DNA of 8,768 bases, taken from NCBI GenBank assembly GCA_965658815.1, contig CBFHTC010000005.1:1-8768 (forward strand). The letters are read 5' to 3'. The stretch is from CBFHTC01 sp965658815 (GTDB lineage Bacteria > Pseudomonadota > Alphaproteobacteria > Rickettsiales > Rickettsiaceae). Positions 1 to 8,400 of this stretch are shown here, one piece after another; positions within the stretch are counted from its first letter, which is position 1, and every line of letters begins with the position of its first letter. The position numbers and the translations under genes were made by a program. Under the pieces are notes generated by a model. That model saw only the letters and a list, made by a program, of their open reading frames with translations, was not told the origin of the DNA and ran no database searches.

Positions 1-1
1 T

Positions 2-586
2 AAAGTGGAGAACCTGAATAAAGCACTGGCGACGACGAATGAGAAAGCGCAACTGGCGGTGCAGAACCTGGAGAACGAACTGAAGGCTACGAAGAACGAA
101 CTGAAGGAGAATCAGGATCAAGTGCAGAACCTGGAGAACGAACTGAAGGCTACGAAGAACGAACTGAAGGATAAGGATGATCAACTGGAGGCTACGAAGA
201 ACCAACTGGAGAACCTGACGGCGGCGAAAGAACTGGCGGATAAGCAGAAGGAAGAAATGGCGACCCAACTGGCGGAGGCGAATGATATAAGTGAGTTAAC
301 AAGCAAAATCAAAAATTATCCAAATAGTAACTGGGGAAATGAGAGTGTTTTAGAGACGCTAGAGAATGATCATGTGACCAACAATAATGTGGACGAGAAC
401 GCATACGAGGTGGAGGCAATAAAGGAGAATGGGAAAAATTATGATACTTTTGACTCTACTATGCATAGTATAGAAGCGAAGGTGGTGAAGAATGACGCAC
501 AAGTGCCACAAAAGAAGAAGGAATGGCAGAATAATAAAGTGCGAAATTACTATTCAGTAAAACCAAGTTTTGATAAAAGAGTATGA
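2..586 (+). CDS. Coiled-coil repeat protein, C-terminal part (5' end outside window)
   Basis: I do not recognise a family. The frame is open to the left edge, so the GTG at 5 is probably an internal valine and the protein is partial. Counting that valine as residue 1, residues 1-97 form a charged heptad-type coiled coil rich in Glu, Lys, Asn, Leu and Ala. They contain two 21-residue repeats (19-39 and 40-60) and a partial third. Residues 98-193 are non-repetitive and polar, and end in a Lys/Arg-rich tail with a KKKEW motif. No membrane segment or cysteine is visible in this part. The coiled-coil DNA is about half G+C, with leucine always CTG and alanine mostly GCG, whereas the neighbouring genes use TTA, CTT and GCT. 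This suggests acquisition or recent repeat expansion. A structural, surface or secreted effector protein is possible, but the sequence does not decide. Stop is TGA. Confidence 0.7.
   Translation, partial: KVENLNKALATTNEKAQLAVQNLENELKATKNELKENQDQVQNLENELKATKNELKDKDDQLEATKNQLENLTAAKELADKQKEEMATQLAEANDISELTSKIKNYPNSNWGNESVLETLENDHVTNNNVDENAYEVEAIKENGKNYDTFDSTMHSIEAKVVKNDAQVPQKKKEWQNNKVRNYYSVKPSFDKRV
59..184 (+). repeat. Two tandem 63-bp repeats encoding 21-residue coiled-coil units
   Basis: Units are 59-121 and 122-184. By eye the first 50 bases are identical, and 59 of 63 positions match over the full unit. Each encodes three heptads beginning VQNLENELKATKNELK. A diverged partial third copy starts at 185 (LEATKNQLENL), and a weaker relative of the unit start lies at 5-19. 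Near identity at synonymous sites points to recent duplication rather than only selection for a coiled coil. Confidence 0.9.
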
Positions 587-630
587 GTGACAAAAAGAAA
601 AATAACGGAAAAGGTAAAAAAAGATTGTAG
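583..630 (+). CDS. Possible 15-residue basic micro-ORF overlapping the upstream stop
   Basis: ATG at 583 overlaps the TGA of the coiled-coil gene in an ATGA arrangement and reads MSDKKKNNGKGKKRL before TAG. Seven of 15 residues are Lys or Arg. The arrangement fits translational coupling. It would also fit a frameshifted extension of the upstream protein, or chance in A-rich DNA. No homology is recognised and no ribosome binding site is evident, so this is a weak call. Confidence 0.2.
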   Translation: MSDKKKNNGKGKKRL

Positions 631-647
631 CATTTTATAAAATTTTA

Positions 648-656
648 TGTTATAAT
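648..656 (+). promoter_or_regulatory. Extended -10 promoter for fusA
   Basis: A perfect TATAAT at 651-656 is preceded by TGT at 648-650, an extended -10 element (TGn-TATAAT). The best -35 candidate, TTGTAG at 625-630, sits 20 bases away, which is too far for a good match. Expected transcription start is about 663. That lies downstream of the ATG at 655 and 16 bases before the ATG at 679, so it supports 679 as the true fusA start. Confidence 0.55.
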
Positions 657-678
657 GAATTTAAATAAATTTATAAAC

Positions 679-2805
679 ATGACTAATTTAAAGATTCCAT
701 TAGAGAAATATGTTAATATTGGAATTGCAGCTCATATTGATGCTGGAAAAACTACTACAACAGAACGAATCTTATTTTATACGGGAAAGTCTCATAAAAT
801 AGGAGAGGTTCACGACGGAGACGCCACTATGGACTGGATGGAGCAAGAGCAGGAAAGAGGTATTACAATTACTTCCGCCGCTACTACCTGTTTTTGGAAA
901 AAAGATAATATAGTCCATAAAATTAACATTATTGATACTCCGGGTCACGTCGATTTTACAATTGAGGTCGAAAGGTCCCTTAGAGTACTTGACGGTGTTA
1001 TCGTTCTACTTGATTCCGTAGCTGGAGTTGAGCCTCAGACAGAAAAAGTATATAGACAAGCGGAAAGATATAAAGTTCCTAGAATTTGTTTTGCAAATAA
1101 AATGGATAGATCTGGTGCTGATTTTTATAACTGCCTATTAATGCTAGAAGAAAGATTAGGAGCAAATCCTGTCGCTATGCAGATTCCTATTGGAAATGAA
1201 GAAAAGTTTAGAGGAGTTGTCGATCTAATTACTATGAAAGCTATTATTTGGAATGATGAGACAATGGGCGCAAAATACTCCGTACAGGAAATTGATGATG
1301 CTACTATGTGCGTGTCTGTTGGAAGTGAAAAATTACTTTCTGAATTGGTAAAAGAATATCGCGCTAAAATGATTGAAGAAGTTGCCGCAACTGACGAATA
1401 TGCCTTTATGAAATATGCAGAGGAGGGAGATGTCTTTACTGCAGAAGAAATTAAATCATTAGTTAGAAAAGCTACTCTTCAAAATAAAATACTTGCAGTT
1501 TTCTGCGGAAGTGCCTTTAAAAATAAAGGAGTTCAAACTTTACTTGATGCTGTTATCGATTTCTTACCTAATCCAATTGAAGTTGGTGATACAAAAGCGT
1601 TTGATTTTAAACATTTAGACAAAGAAGTATTACTTAAACCCTCAGAAGATGAATCTTTCTCAGGTTTGGCTTTTAAAATTATGAATGATCCTTTTGTCGG
1701 ATCTCTGACTTTTTGTAGAATATACTCAGGTGTGCTTAAGGCTGGAGATTTTGTTATGAATACAATTAAGCGTAAAAAAGAAAGAATTGGGCGTATGGTT
1801 ATTATGCACTCTAATAAAAGAGAAGAAACTAAAATTGCTTATGCCGGAGATATTATAGCGATTATTGGTCTTAAAGATACAACTACTGGAGATACTCTTG
1901 CAGCTGAAAATGCTCCTGTGATTCTTGAAAAAATGGACTTTCCAGCTCCTGTTATTGAATTAGCAATTGAGCCTAAAACTAATGCTGATAAAGATAAATT
2001 ATCCGTTGGGCTAAATAGATTAAAAGCTGAAGATCCCTCTTTCTATGTTCGCTATGATGACAAAACTTCTCAAACAATTATTGCGGGGCAGGGTGAGTTG
2101 CATCTTGAAATTATTGTTGATCGTTTAAAAAGAGAGTTTAAAGTAAATGTAAGTATTGGTGATCCTAAAGTCTCTAATAAAGAATCTTTCTCTAAAAAAA
2201 TTGATCAAAAATATGTTCATAAAAAACAAAGTGGAGGTGCCGGGCAATTTGCTGATGTTAGTATTACCTTTGAACCACTGGAAAGAGGAGCTGGTATTAT
2301 ATTTGAAGATAAAATCGTTGGAGGAGCAATACCAAAAGAATTTATTCCTGGAGTTGAAAAAGGTGTTAGAGAGGCAGCGAAAAATGGATTCTTGGCTAGG
2401 TGTGAAATGACTGACTTTAAATTTACTTTGCATGATGGTAACTTTCACATAGTTGACTCAAGTATTTTGGCCTTTGAACTCGCCGGTCGTTACGCTTTTA
2501 GAGAGGCTATGAAGCAAGCGGGTGTATTTCTTCTTGAACCTATTATGAAAGTTGAAGTTATTACTCCGGAAGAGTATCTTGGTTCTGTTATAGGAGATTT
2601 AAATTCTCGTAGAGGACAATTGCAAGAAAATGCTGATAGAGGTCATGCTAAAGTTGTAAATAGTCTTGTACCTTTACTGGAAATGTTTGGGTATATCAAA
2701 ACTCTTAGATCTTTGACTCAAGGAAGAGGTATATTTAATATGGTCTTTGATAGCTATAAAATTGTTCCTAAAAATGTTGTGGATAAAATCGTTGAAGGTA
2801 AATAA
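679..2805 (+). CDS. fusA: Elongation factor G
   Basis: EF-G is the cytoplasmic translational GTPase that drives tRNA-mRNA translocation on the ribosome and, with RRF, recycles ribosomes. From ATG 679 the protein has 708 residues, normal for the family. The G motifs are intact: AHIDAGKT (18-25), RGITI (60-64), DTPGH (86-90), NKMD (140-143) and SAF (278-280). The G' insertion lies near 160-255. Domains II and III follow, then domain IV with QSGGAGQFA and the tip segment DGNFHIVDSS, whose H590 should match the conserved tip histidine (His583 in E. coli). Domain V includes EPIMKVEV. An upstream in-frame ATG at 655 overlaps the -10 box and would add MNLNKFIN, which the family lacks, so 679 is preferred. 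No Shine-Dalgarno is visible. No rpsL, rpsG or tuf adjoins it; the left neighbour is an unrelated coiled-coil gene and alaS follows after 86 bases with its own promoter. Identity is very secure. Confidence 0.97.
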   Translation: MTNLKIPLEKYVNIGIAAHIDAGKTTTTERILFYTGKSHKIGEVHDGDATMDWMEQEQERGITITSAATTCFWKKDNIVHKINIIDTPGHVDFTIEVERSLRVLDGVIVLLDSVAGVEPQTEKVYRQAERYKVPRICFANKMDRSGADFYNCLLMLEERLGANPVAMQIPIGNEEKFRGVVDLITMKAIIWNDETMGAKYSVQEIDDATMCVSVGSEKLLSELVKEYRAKMIEEVAATDEYAFMKYAEEGDVFTAEEIKSLVRKATLQNKILAVFCGSAFKNKGVQTLLDAVIDFLPNPIEVGDTKAFDFKHLDKEVLLKPSEDESFSGLAFKIMNDPFVGSLTFCRIYSGVLKAGDFVMNTIKRKKERIGRMVIMHSNKREETKIAYAGDIIAIIGLKDTTTGDTLAAENAPVILEKMDFPAPVIELAIEPKTNADKDKLSVGLNRLKAEDPSFYVRYDDKTSQTIIAGQGELHLEIIVDRLKREFKVNVSIGDPKVSNKESFSKKIDQKYVHKKQSGGAGQFADVSITFEPLERGAGIIFEDKIVGGAIPKEFIPGVEKGVREAAKNGFLARCEMTDFKFTLHDGNFHIVDSSILAFELAGRYAFREAMKQAGVFLLEPIMKVEVITPEEYLGSVIGDLNSRRGQLQENADRGHAKVVNSLVPLLEMFGYIKTLRSLTQGRGIFNMVFDSYKIVPKNVVDKIVEGK

Positions 2806-2845
2806 ATAATATTGGAGAAATTACTTTGTAACATAATAAATGAAA

Positions 2846-2874
2846 TTGACAGGGTCTTGTTATTTTATTATAAT
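2846..2874 (+). promoter_or_regulatory. Consensus sigma70 promoter for alaS
   Basis: TTGACA at 2846-2851 and TATAAT at 2869-2874 are separated by exactly 17 bases, a perfect match to the housekeeping consensus. Expected transcription start is about 2881-2882, giving a leader of only 10-14 bases before ATG 2892/2895. The position in the short fusA-alaS gap means alaS need not depend on read-through from fusA. Confidence 0.8.
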
Positions 2875-2891
2875 CACGAAAAGTGCCATTT

Positions 2892-5348
2892 ATGATGGAT
2901 ATTAAGCAAAAATTTATAGATTACTTTGTTCAAAAAGGGCATCAACATATGCCATCAAGTTCATTGATTCCAATTAATGATGAAAGCTTAATCTTTACAA
3001 ATTCCGGAATGGTCCAATTTAAAGACTGTTTTCTTGGTAATGAAAAACTAGATTATAATCAAGTCGTTACCGCTCAACAATGTATTAGAGCTGGGGGCAA
3101 ACATAATGATCTTGATAATGTTGGTTATACTCGCCGTCATCATACCTTCTTTGAAATGCTCGGCAATTTCTCATTTGGTCATTACTTTAAAGATCAGGCT
3201 ATTGAATATGCTTGGAACTTTATTACGCAAGAATTAAATCTACTCAAAGAAAAACTTTATGTTACCGTCTATCACACTGATGATGAGGCTTATAACATAT
3301 GGTCAAAGTTTATTTCTAAAAAAAATATTATTCGTATCTCTTCAAATGATAATTTTTGGTCTATGGCTGAGACTGGACCATGCGGACCTTGTAGTGAAAT
3401 ATTTTATGACTGTGGTCCTCAATTGCAAGGAGGTCTTCCAGGTACCGCTAATCAAGATGGTGATAGGTTTCTTGAATTATGGAATCTTGTCTTTATGCAA
3501 TCAAATATGAACTTGGATCGTTCATTGACTTCATTGAAATTTAAATCTATAGATACTGGAGCAGGGTTAGAACGCCTATATAGCGTTATTGAAAATGTAT
3601 ATGATAATTATGAAACTTCTCTCTTCTCTCCTTTGTATAAAAATATTGAAGAAGAACTTCAAATTAAGCGAAATTTATCAAATAAAACTTCTTTTAATGT
3701 AATAGCAGACCATATGAGGTCAATATCTGCGCTAATTGCAAATAATGTCGTGCCATCAAATGTTGGTCGAGGATATGTTCTGAGGCGCATTATTCGTAGA
3801 GCTATGAGGTATAACTATAGCTTAAACCAAAATGATATGATATTGCATAAATTAGTTCCTAGCGCCACTGAGCTATTAAAAGATTATGATAATATCTTAT
3901 CTTCAGCTAATAATATTCAAATTCTTTTACAAGAAGAGCAAAATAAGTTTTACGATATGATGCAAAATGGTATGAAGATTTTAAGTAAACACAAAAATGA
4001 TACTCTCTTGTCGGGAGATATCGCTTTTAAATTATATGATACTTATGGTTTTCCTCTTGATATGACTATTGATTATATGAAACCAAATTCTGTTGATATA
4101 CCTCAATTTGAAAAAGCTATGCAAGAACAAAAAAGTAAATCTAAATGGAAGAGTATAGTTAATACGCAAATTTTTATTGAAGGAGAAACGGAGTTTTTTG
4201 GTTACTCAAATCATTCTATCAAGGCTAAAGTAAATCAAATTATTCAAGATAATCAAAAAAAAGATTCTATAGACAAAGGTGAATTTGATCTAATACTTAA
4301 TCAAACTGTTTTTTATGCTGAGTCAGGTGGACAAAAAGGTGATATTGGATTTTTGACTGGAGATAATAATTTGAAAATTCAAGTCTTGGATACTATTAAA
4401 CAAAATAAAATTATTATACATAAGTGTAAAATTATATCAGGTCAAGTCAATATTAACTCAGTCTTGCTTTGTAATATTGATACTCAGTATAGAGAAAGTA
4501 TTACTGCTCATCATTCTGCTACTCACTTATTGCATTTTGCTTTGAAAAAAGTATTAGGAAATCATATTACGCAACAAGGGTCTATTGTATATTCAGATAA
4601 ATTGCGCTTTGATTTTAACTATTCTAAACCTTTATCTAATGATCAAATCAATCAAATTGAAAATGTTGTTAATTCTTTTATTCTATCTAATTTTGATGTG
4701 AAGGTTCAGATTATGCAAAAAGAAAAAGCTTTTGCATCTGGAGCTATAGGAATGTTTAATGAAAAATATGATAATGAAGTTCGTGTTGTTAATATTGGCG
4801 AAGAATCTATTGAGCTATGCGGAGGAACTCATGTTAAAAAATCTGGTGATATAGGTTCTTTCTATATCGTCAAAGAAACATCAATCTCATCTGGTATTAG
4901 GCGGATAGAAGCTGTCTCTCACTGCGCCGCTGTTTCTTATTCTCAAAAAAATAGGTCCATATTAAATCATTTATATTTTACTTATTCTACAAATGATATA
5001 GACTTGAAAATTCAAAATCTTATATCGAAAAATAAAGATTTAGAGCAGCAGTTGGACGATTTGTATTTGGAAAATACAAAGTTTGAGTCATTGAAGTTAG
5101 TTAACTATAAAAAAACAAATATTAATGCTTCTATTATACGTAAATTAATAAATGACTATATTCAGAAAGATAACACTAAAACTTATATCTATGATATAGG
5201 TAAAATGCTTTTTATTGGAGGTAAGATCTCTAAAGATTTATATAAGCTTTCTCTGAAATCAAAAATATTATCAAAAAAAGAATTTTATGTCGAAATTGTT
5301 ATATTAAATGATTTAGAAAGAGACTTGATATTAAATTTATTTAAGTAG
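2892..5348 (+). CDS. alaS: Alanyl-tRNA synthetase
   Basis: This class II synthetase charges tRNA-Ala with alanine in the cytoplasm and hydrolyses mischarged Ser/Gly-tRNA-Ala. From ATG 2892 it has 818 residues, short for the roughly 875-residue bacterial norm. The N-terminal catalytic domain has FTNSGMVQFK, motif 2 RRHHTFFEMLGNFSFG (81-96) and motif 3 GRGYVLRR (292-299). YGFPLDMT and FYAESGGQ follow. The editing domain keeps its zinc-site residues: H541 and H545 in HSATH, C643 and H647 in CGGTH. A helical coiled-coil linker lies near 695-730. The final C-Ala region (about 740-818) is poorly conserved and lacks the usual glycine-rich KGGGRPDMAQ-type motif. A GTG at 2883 is in frame, but it falls at the predicted transcription start, so ATG 2892 (or 2895) is preferred. 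No Shine-Dalgarno is seen. The gene ends convergent with dnaE, 86 bases apart. Confidence 0.96.
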   Translation: MMDIKQKFIDYFVQKGHQHMPSSSLIPINDESLIFTNSGMVQFKDCFLGNEKLDYNQVVTAQQCIRAGGKHNDLDNVGYTRRHHTFFEMLGNFSFGHYFKDQAIEYAWNFITQELNLLKEKLYVTVYHTDDEAYNIWSKFISKKNIIRISSNDNFWSMAETGPCGPCSEIFYDCGPQLQGGLPGTANQDGDRFLELWNLVFMQSNMNLDRSLTSLKFKSIDTGAGLERLYSVIENVYDNYETSLFSPLYKNIEEELQIKRNLSNKTSFNVIADHMRSISALIANNVVPSNVGRGYVLRRIIRRAMRYNYSLNQNDMILHKLVPSATELLKDYDNILSSANNIQILLQEEQNKFYDMMQNGMKILSKHKNDTLLSGDIAFKLYDTYGFPLDMTIDYMKPNSVDIPQFEKAMQEQKSKSKWKSIVNTQIFIEGETEFFGYSNHSIKAKVNQIIQDNQKKDSIDKGEFDLILNQTVFYAESGGQKGDIGFLTGDNNLKIQVLDTIKQNKIIIHKCKIISGQVNINSVLLCNIDTQYRESITAHHSATHLLHFALKKVLGNHITQQGSIVYSDKLRFDFNYSKPLSNDQINQIENVVNSFILSNFDVKVQIMQKEKAFASGAIGMFNEKYDNEVRVVNIGEESIELCGGTHVKKSGDIGSFYIVKETSISSGIRRIEAVSHCAAVSYSQKNRSILNHLYFTYSTNDIDLKIQNLISKNKDLEQQLDDLYLENTKFESLKLVNYKKTNINASIIRKLINDYIQKDNTKTYIYDIGKMLFIGGKISKDLYKLSLKSKILSKKEFYVEIVILNDLERDLILNLFK

Positions 5349-5354
5349 TAATCT

Positions 5355-5387
5355 AATTTAAGATTCGAATTCATCTAATCTAAAATT
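5355..5387. terminator. Possible AT-only hairpin between convergent genes
   Basis: Arms 5355-5365 (AATTTAAGATT) and 5377-5387 (AATCTAAAATT) pair at 10 of 11 positions around an 11-base loop. The site lies just after the alaS stop and between the convergent ends of alaS and dnaE, where a bidirectional terminator would be useful. There is no uridine run on either side and almost no G-C pairing, so intrinsic termination activity is doubtful. Confidence 0.25.
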
Positions 5388-5434
5388 CTAAATCTATTCA
5401 CTGAAATCTATTATTTTTTATGTGAGCGAAATTA

Positions 5435-8400
5435 TCATTTAGCTATTGACTTTAAATAATCAACATCATCAGAGCTTAACTCAAAACCTTGATTTAGTTT
5501 TACTTTATATTTCATAAAGTTATCTTCTAAAATAAAATATATTATGATATTTCCTTCATTTTTTGTATCTAAATATTGTTTAATTGCTTCTAAATTTTCT
5601 TCTTTTACATTAAGCACTAAATTTTGAACCATATATGATGAATAATTTTCTATACTCTTTATATCTACTGCATTTTTTACACTAATTCTAGTATGATTTG
5701 CTTTTTTTTGTACTTTTAAATAAAAAATCATGCTATCTCTAACTTTTAAGATTTTTGCGATAATCTCCTGCTCAAAAATACTTAATTCAAATAAGTTTCT
5801 CATATCAGATACTATTAAGACTAAAAATTGTTTTCCTTTTGAAAATTTATTATCTTTTTTTAAAATAGAGGCGGCTATTTCCATGTCATAATATCCGCTA
5901 GGTAAATGCATAATATGCTGATAATCTTTTATATTTAAACGTTGTAATATTTCTTTATAATAATATAAAGGATGATATTTGATATATAATCCTGTCGTAG
6001 ATATTTCATTTTCTGCTAATTCAAGCATATTAAAATTTTCAATACTTTTATATGATATATCTTCATTTTGATCATCGAGTAAGCTAAGTTGAGTATTGTT
6101 TTCTTGGCGATTATATATATAGTCTTGAATATTTTCTATATTACAGAGCATAGTGGCCTGATTCATTTTCTCAACTCCATCAAAAGCTCCTGATTTTATG
6201 AGAGCGTCTAGAGTTTTTTTAGAAAAATATTGCTTAGGCATTCTGCTGATAAAATTTATTAAAGATAGATAGGGGCCATTTTTATTCCTTTCATCTTGAA
6301 TAATTTGAGCGGTATGAAAATTGAGTCCTTTAATCGCGGCAAAAGAGTAAGAAATTCTTGTTTCATTAATCAAGGCAAATTTAGCAGAGCTTGTGTTAAT
6401 ATTAATTCCTTCAACTGAAATATTAAAATTTTTCATATCTTGTAAAAGAAGCATTATTTTATTTGTATTATTTATTTCTAAATTTAAATAGGCGATAAAA
6501 AAGAAAATTGTATAATGAGCTTTTAAATAGGCTGTGTAATAGGCGATGACGGAATATGCCGCAGCGTGAGATTTATTAAATCCATATCCAGCAAATTTTT
6601 CAATTTGATCAAAAATATTTTGTGCTTCTTCTATATTTAAACCGTTTTCCTTTGCTCCTGCAATAAATTTCTTCTTTTGATTTTCCATTTCTGCTGGCTT
6701 TTTCTTTCCTATAGCTCTTCTCAGAAGATCTGCTTCTGCTAAAGTATATTTAGCTAATATTTGTACACTTTTCATTACCTGTTCTTGATATATCATAATT
6801 CCATAAGTTGACTCTAAGCATTCTTTTAATTTATTATGTAAATATACAATTTCTTCTCTTTTATGTTTTCTGTTAATATAAGATGGAATATTATCCATAG
6901 GCCCTGGGCGATAAAGCGAATTTAAAGCAATTAAATCATTAATTTCAGAAGGTTCGATATCTTTTAAATAATTTTGCATTCCTAAACTTTCAAATTGAAA
7001 TATACCGATACTAAGACCCATAGCTAATAATAAATATGTTTTCTTATCATCATATTTACAATTTTCAAAATTAATGTTAATTTTCTTATGTTCATAAATT
7101 GATTTAATTATATTATCAATTAATGTTAAATTAAGTAATCCTAAAAAATCAAATTTAATTAATCCCATTGTTTCAGCCGCGGTCATAGATAACTGAATAA
7201 TGTTTTTATTATCATCATCTGTATAAACTGCGGTCTTTTCTAATAAATTTTTTTTTGAAATAATAATTCCTGCAGCGTGAGTAGAGTAATTTCGAATCAA
7301 TCCTTCTAGTTTTAAGGATATATGTAATACTTCTTTCATCAAACGTCGTTCTGAATCATTTGATACATCATGATATATCTCTCTTAGAGTATCTATTTCC
7401 TCAATAGCCTGAGAGAGGGATACTGCTTTCACCGCGCTAAAAGGTACTAATTTTGTCATATAATCCGTGGTAAAAAAAGGTAATCCTAACACTCTTCCAA
7501 CATCGCGAATTACAGCTTTTGCCTGAAGTTTTCCAAAGGTAATTATCTGGGCTACTTTTTCATTTCCATATTTATTCTTAACATAATTAATGACTTCTTC
7601 TCTTCTTTGTTGGCAGAGATCGATATCAAAATCCGGCATTGAGGATCTTTCAGGATTTAAGAAGCGTTCAAAGAGTAAATCAAAATCAATTGGATCGAGA
7701 TCGGTAATTTCTAGACTCCATGCTACCAATGATCCGGCTCCAGAACCTCGACCTGGCCCTACAAATATACCATTTTTTTTTGCCCATTTTATAAAATCCG
7801 AAACGATCAAGAAGTATCCAGCAAAATTTTTATCAATTAATATCTTCAGCTCAAACTCAAGTCTTGTATAATATTTATGATGATTGACTTCGTCTATAAA
7901 TTTAAGTTTGTGTTTTAATCCGATAAGAGATTCATTTCTTAATGTTGATACTTCGTCAACTGAGAATTGAGGTAACTCAGGAGTGGCAGGAGTTAAAAAA
8001 AAGAGTATTTTTTGTCTTAATAGATTTGTATTTGTGATTGCAGAAGGCAAATCAAAAAATAGTTCCTTCATTTCTTCTTCGGATTTAAAGTAATGTTCAG
8101 AATTTGATGTTTCTCGGTCTGTATCATTAATTTTCTTGCTTTGTTTAATGCATAATAAAATATCGTGAGTATAATTATCATCTTTTGTACCAAACAGCAC
8201 ATTATTTGTAGCCAATAAAGGAATTTGTAGTTTTTTTGACAACTCTACATAATTTTTTTCAAACTTTTGATTTTCTTTATTATCTCTAAATATTTCTAAG
8301 AAGAAATTTTCTTTATATATATTTAATAGAAATTTTGCAGTTTTTTCAATATTATCGGTCTTAAATAAAGGGCCATATATATATCTAGACAGACATATTA

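Noticed and set aside
59..211. CRISPR-like repeat array
   Set aside because: The repeats are directly adjacent, in frame with a coding region, 63 bp long, and lack unique spacers.
5..586. GTG at 5 as the true start of the coiled-coil protein
   Set aside because: The frame continues open to the window edge and the heptad pattern is already under way at the first codons, so the gene very probably begins further left.
584..586. UGA recoded as tryptophan
   Set aside because: dnaE ends at a TGA backed by an adjacent TAA at the expected C-terminus, and tryptophans in the conserved genes are encoded by TGG, so the standard bacterial code fits.
655..678. ATG at 655 as the fusA start
   Set aside because: It overlaps the perfect TATAAT box, and the extra eight residues are not part of the usual EF-G N-terminus, which starts a few residues before PLEKYxNIGI as the 679 start does.
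2156..2410. Open frame of 84 codons in another + frame inside fusA
   Set aside because: It overlaps conserved EF-G codons entirely, has a biased Lys/Leu composition, and shows no start signal or family motif.
2125..2448. Open frame of 107 codons on the minus strand inside fusA
   Set aside because: It lies wholly antisense to the conserved domain III-IV region of EF-G, and its product is a low-complexity Phe/Ser/Asn-rich translation with no motif. It is a shadow of the real gene.
3259..3510. Open frame of 83 codons in another + frame inside alaS
   Set aside because: It is contained in the catalytic domain of AlaRS, with no independent promoter or recognisable product.
7590..7871. Open frame of 93 codons on the + strand inside dnaE
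   Set aside because: It is antisense to the GPGRGSGAGS and PDFDID active-site region, whose strong codon constraint leaves the opposite strand open by chance.
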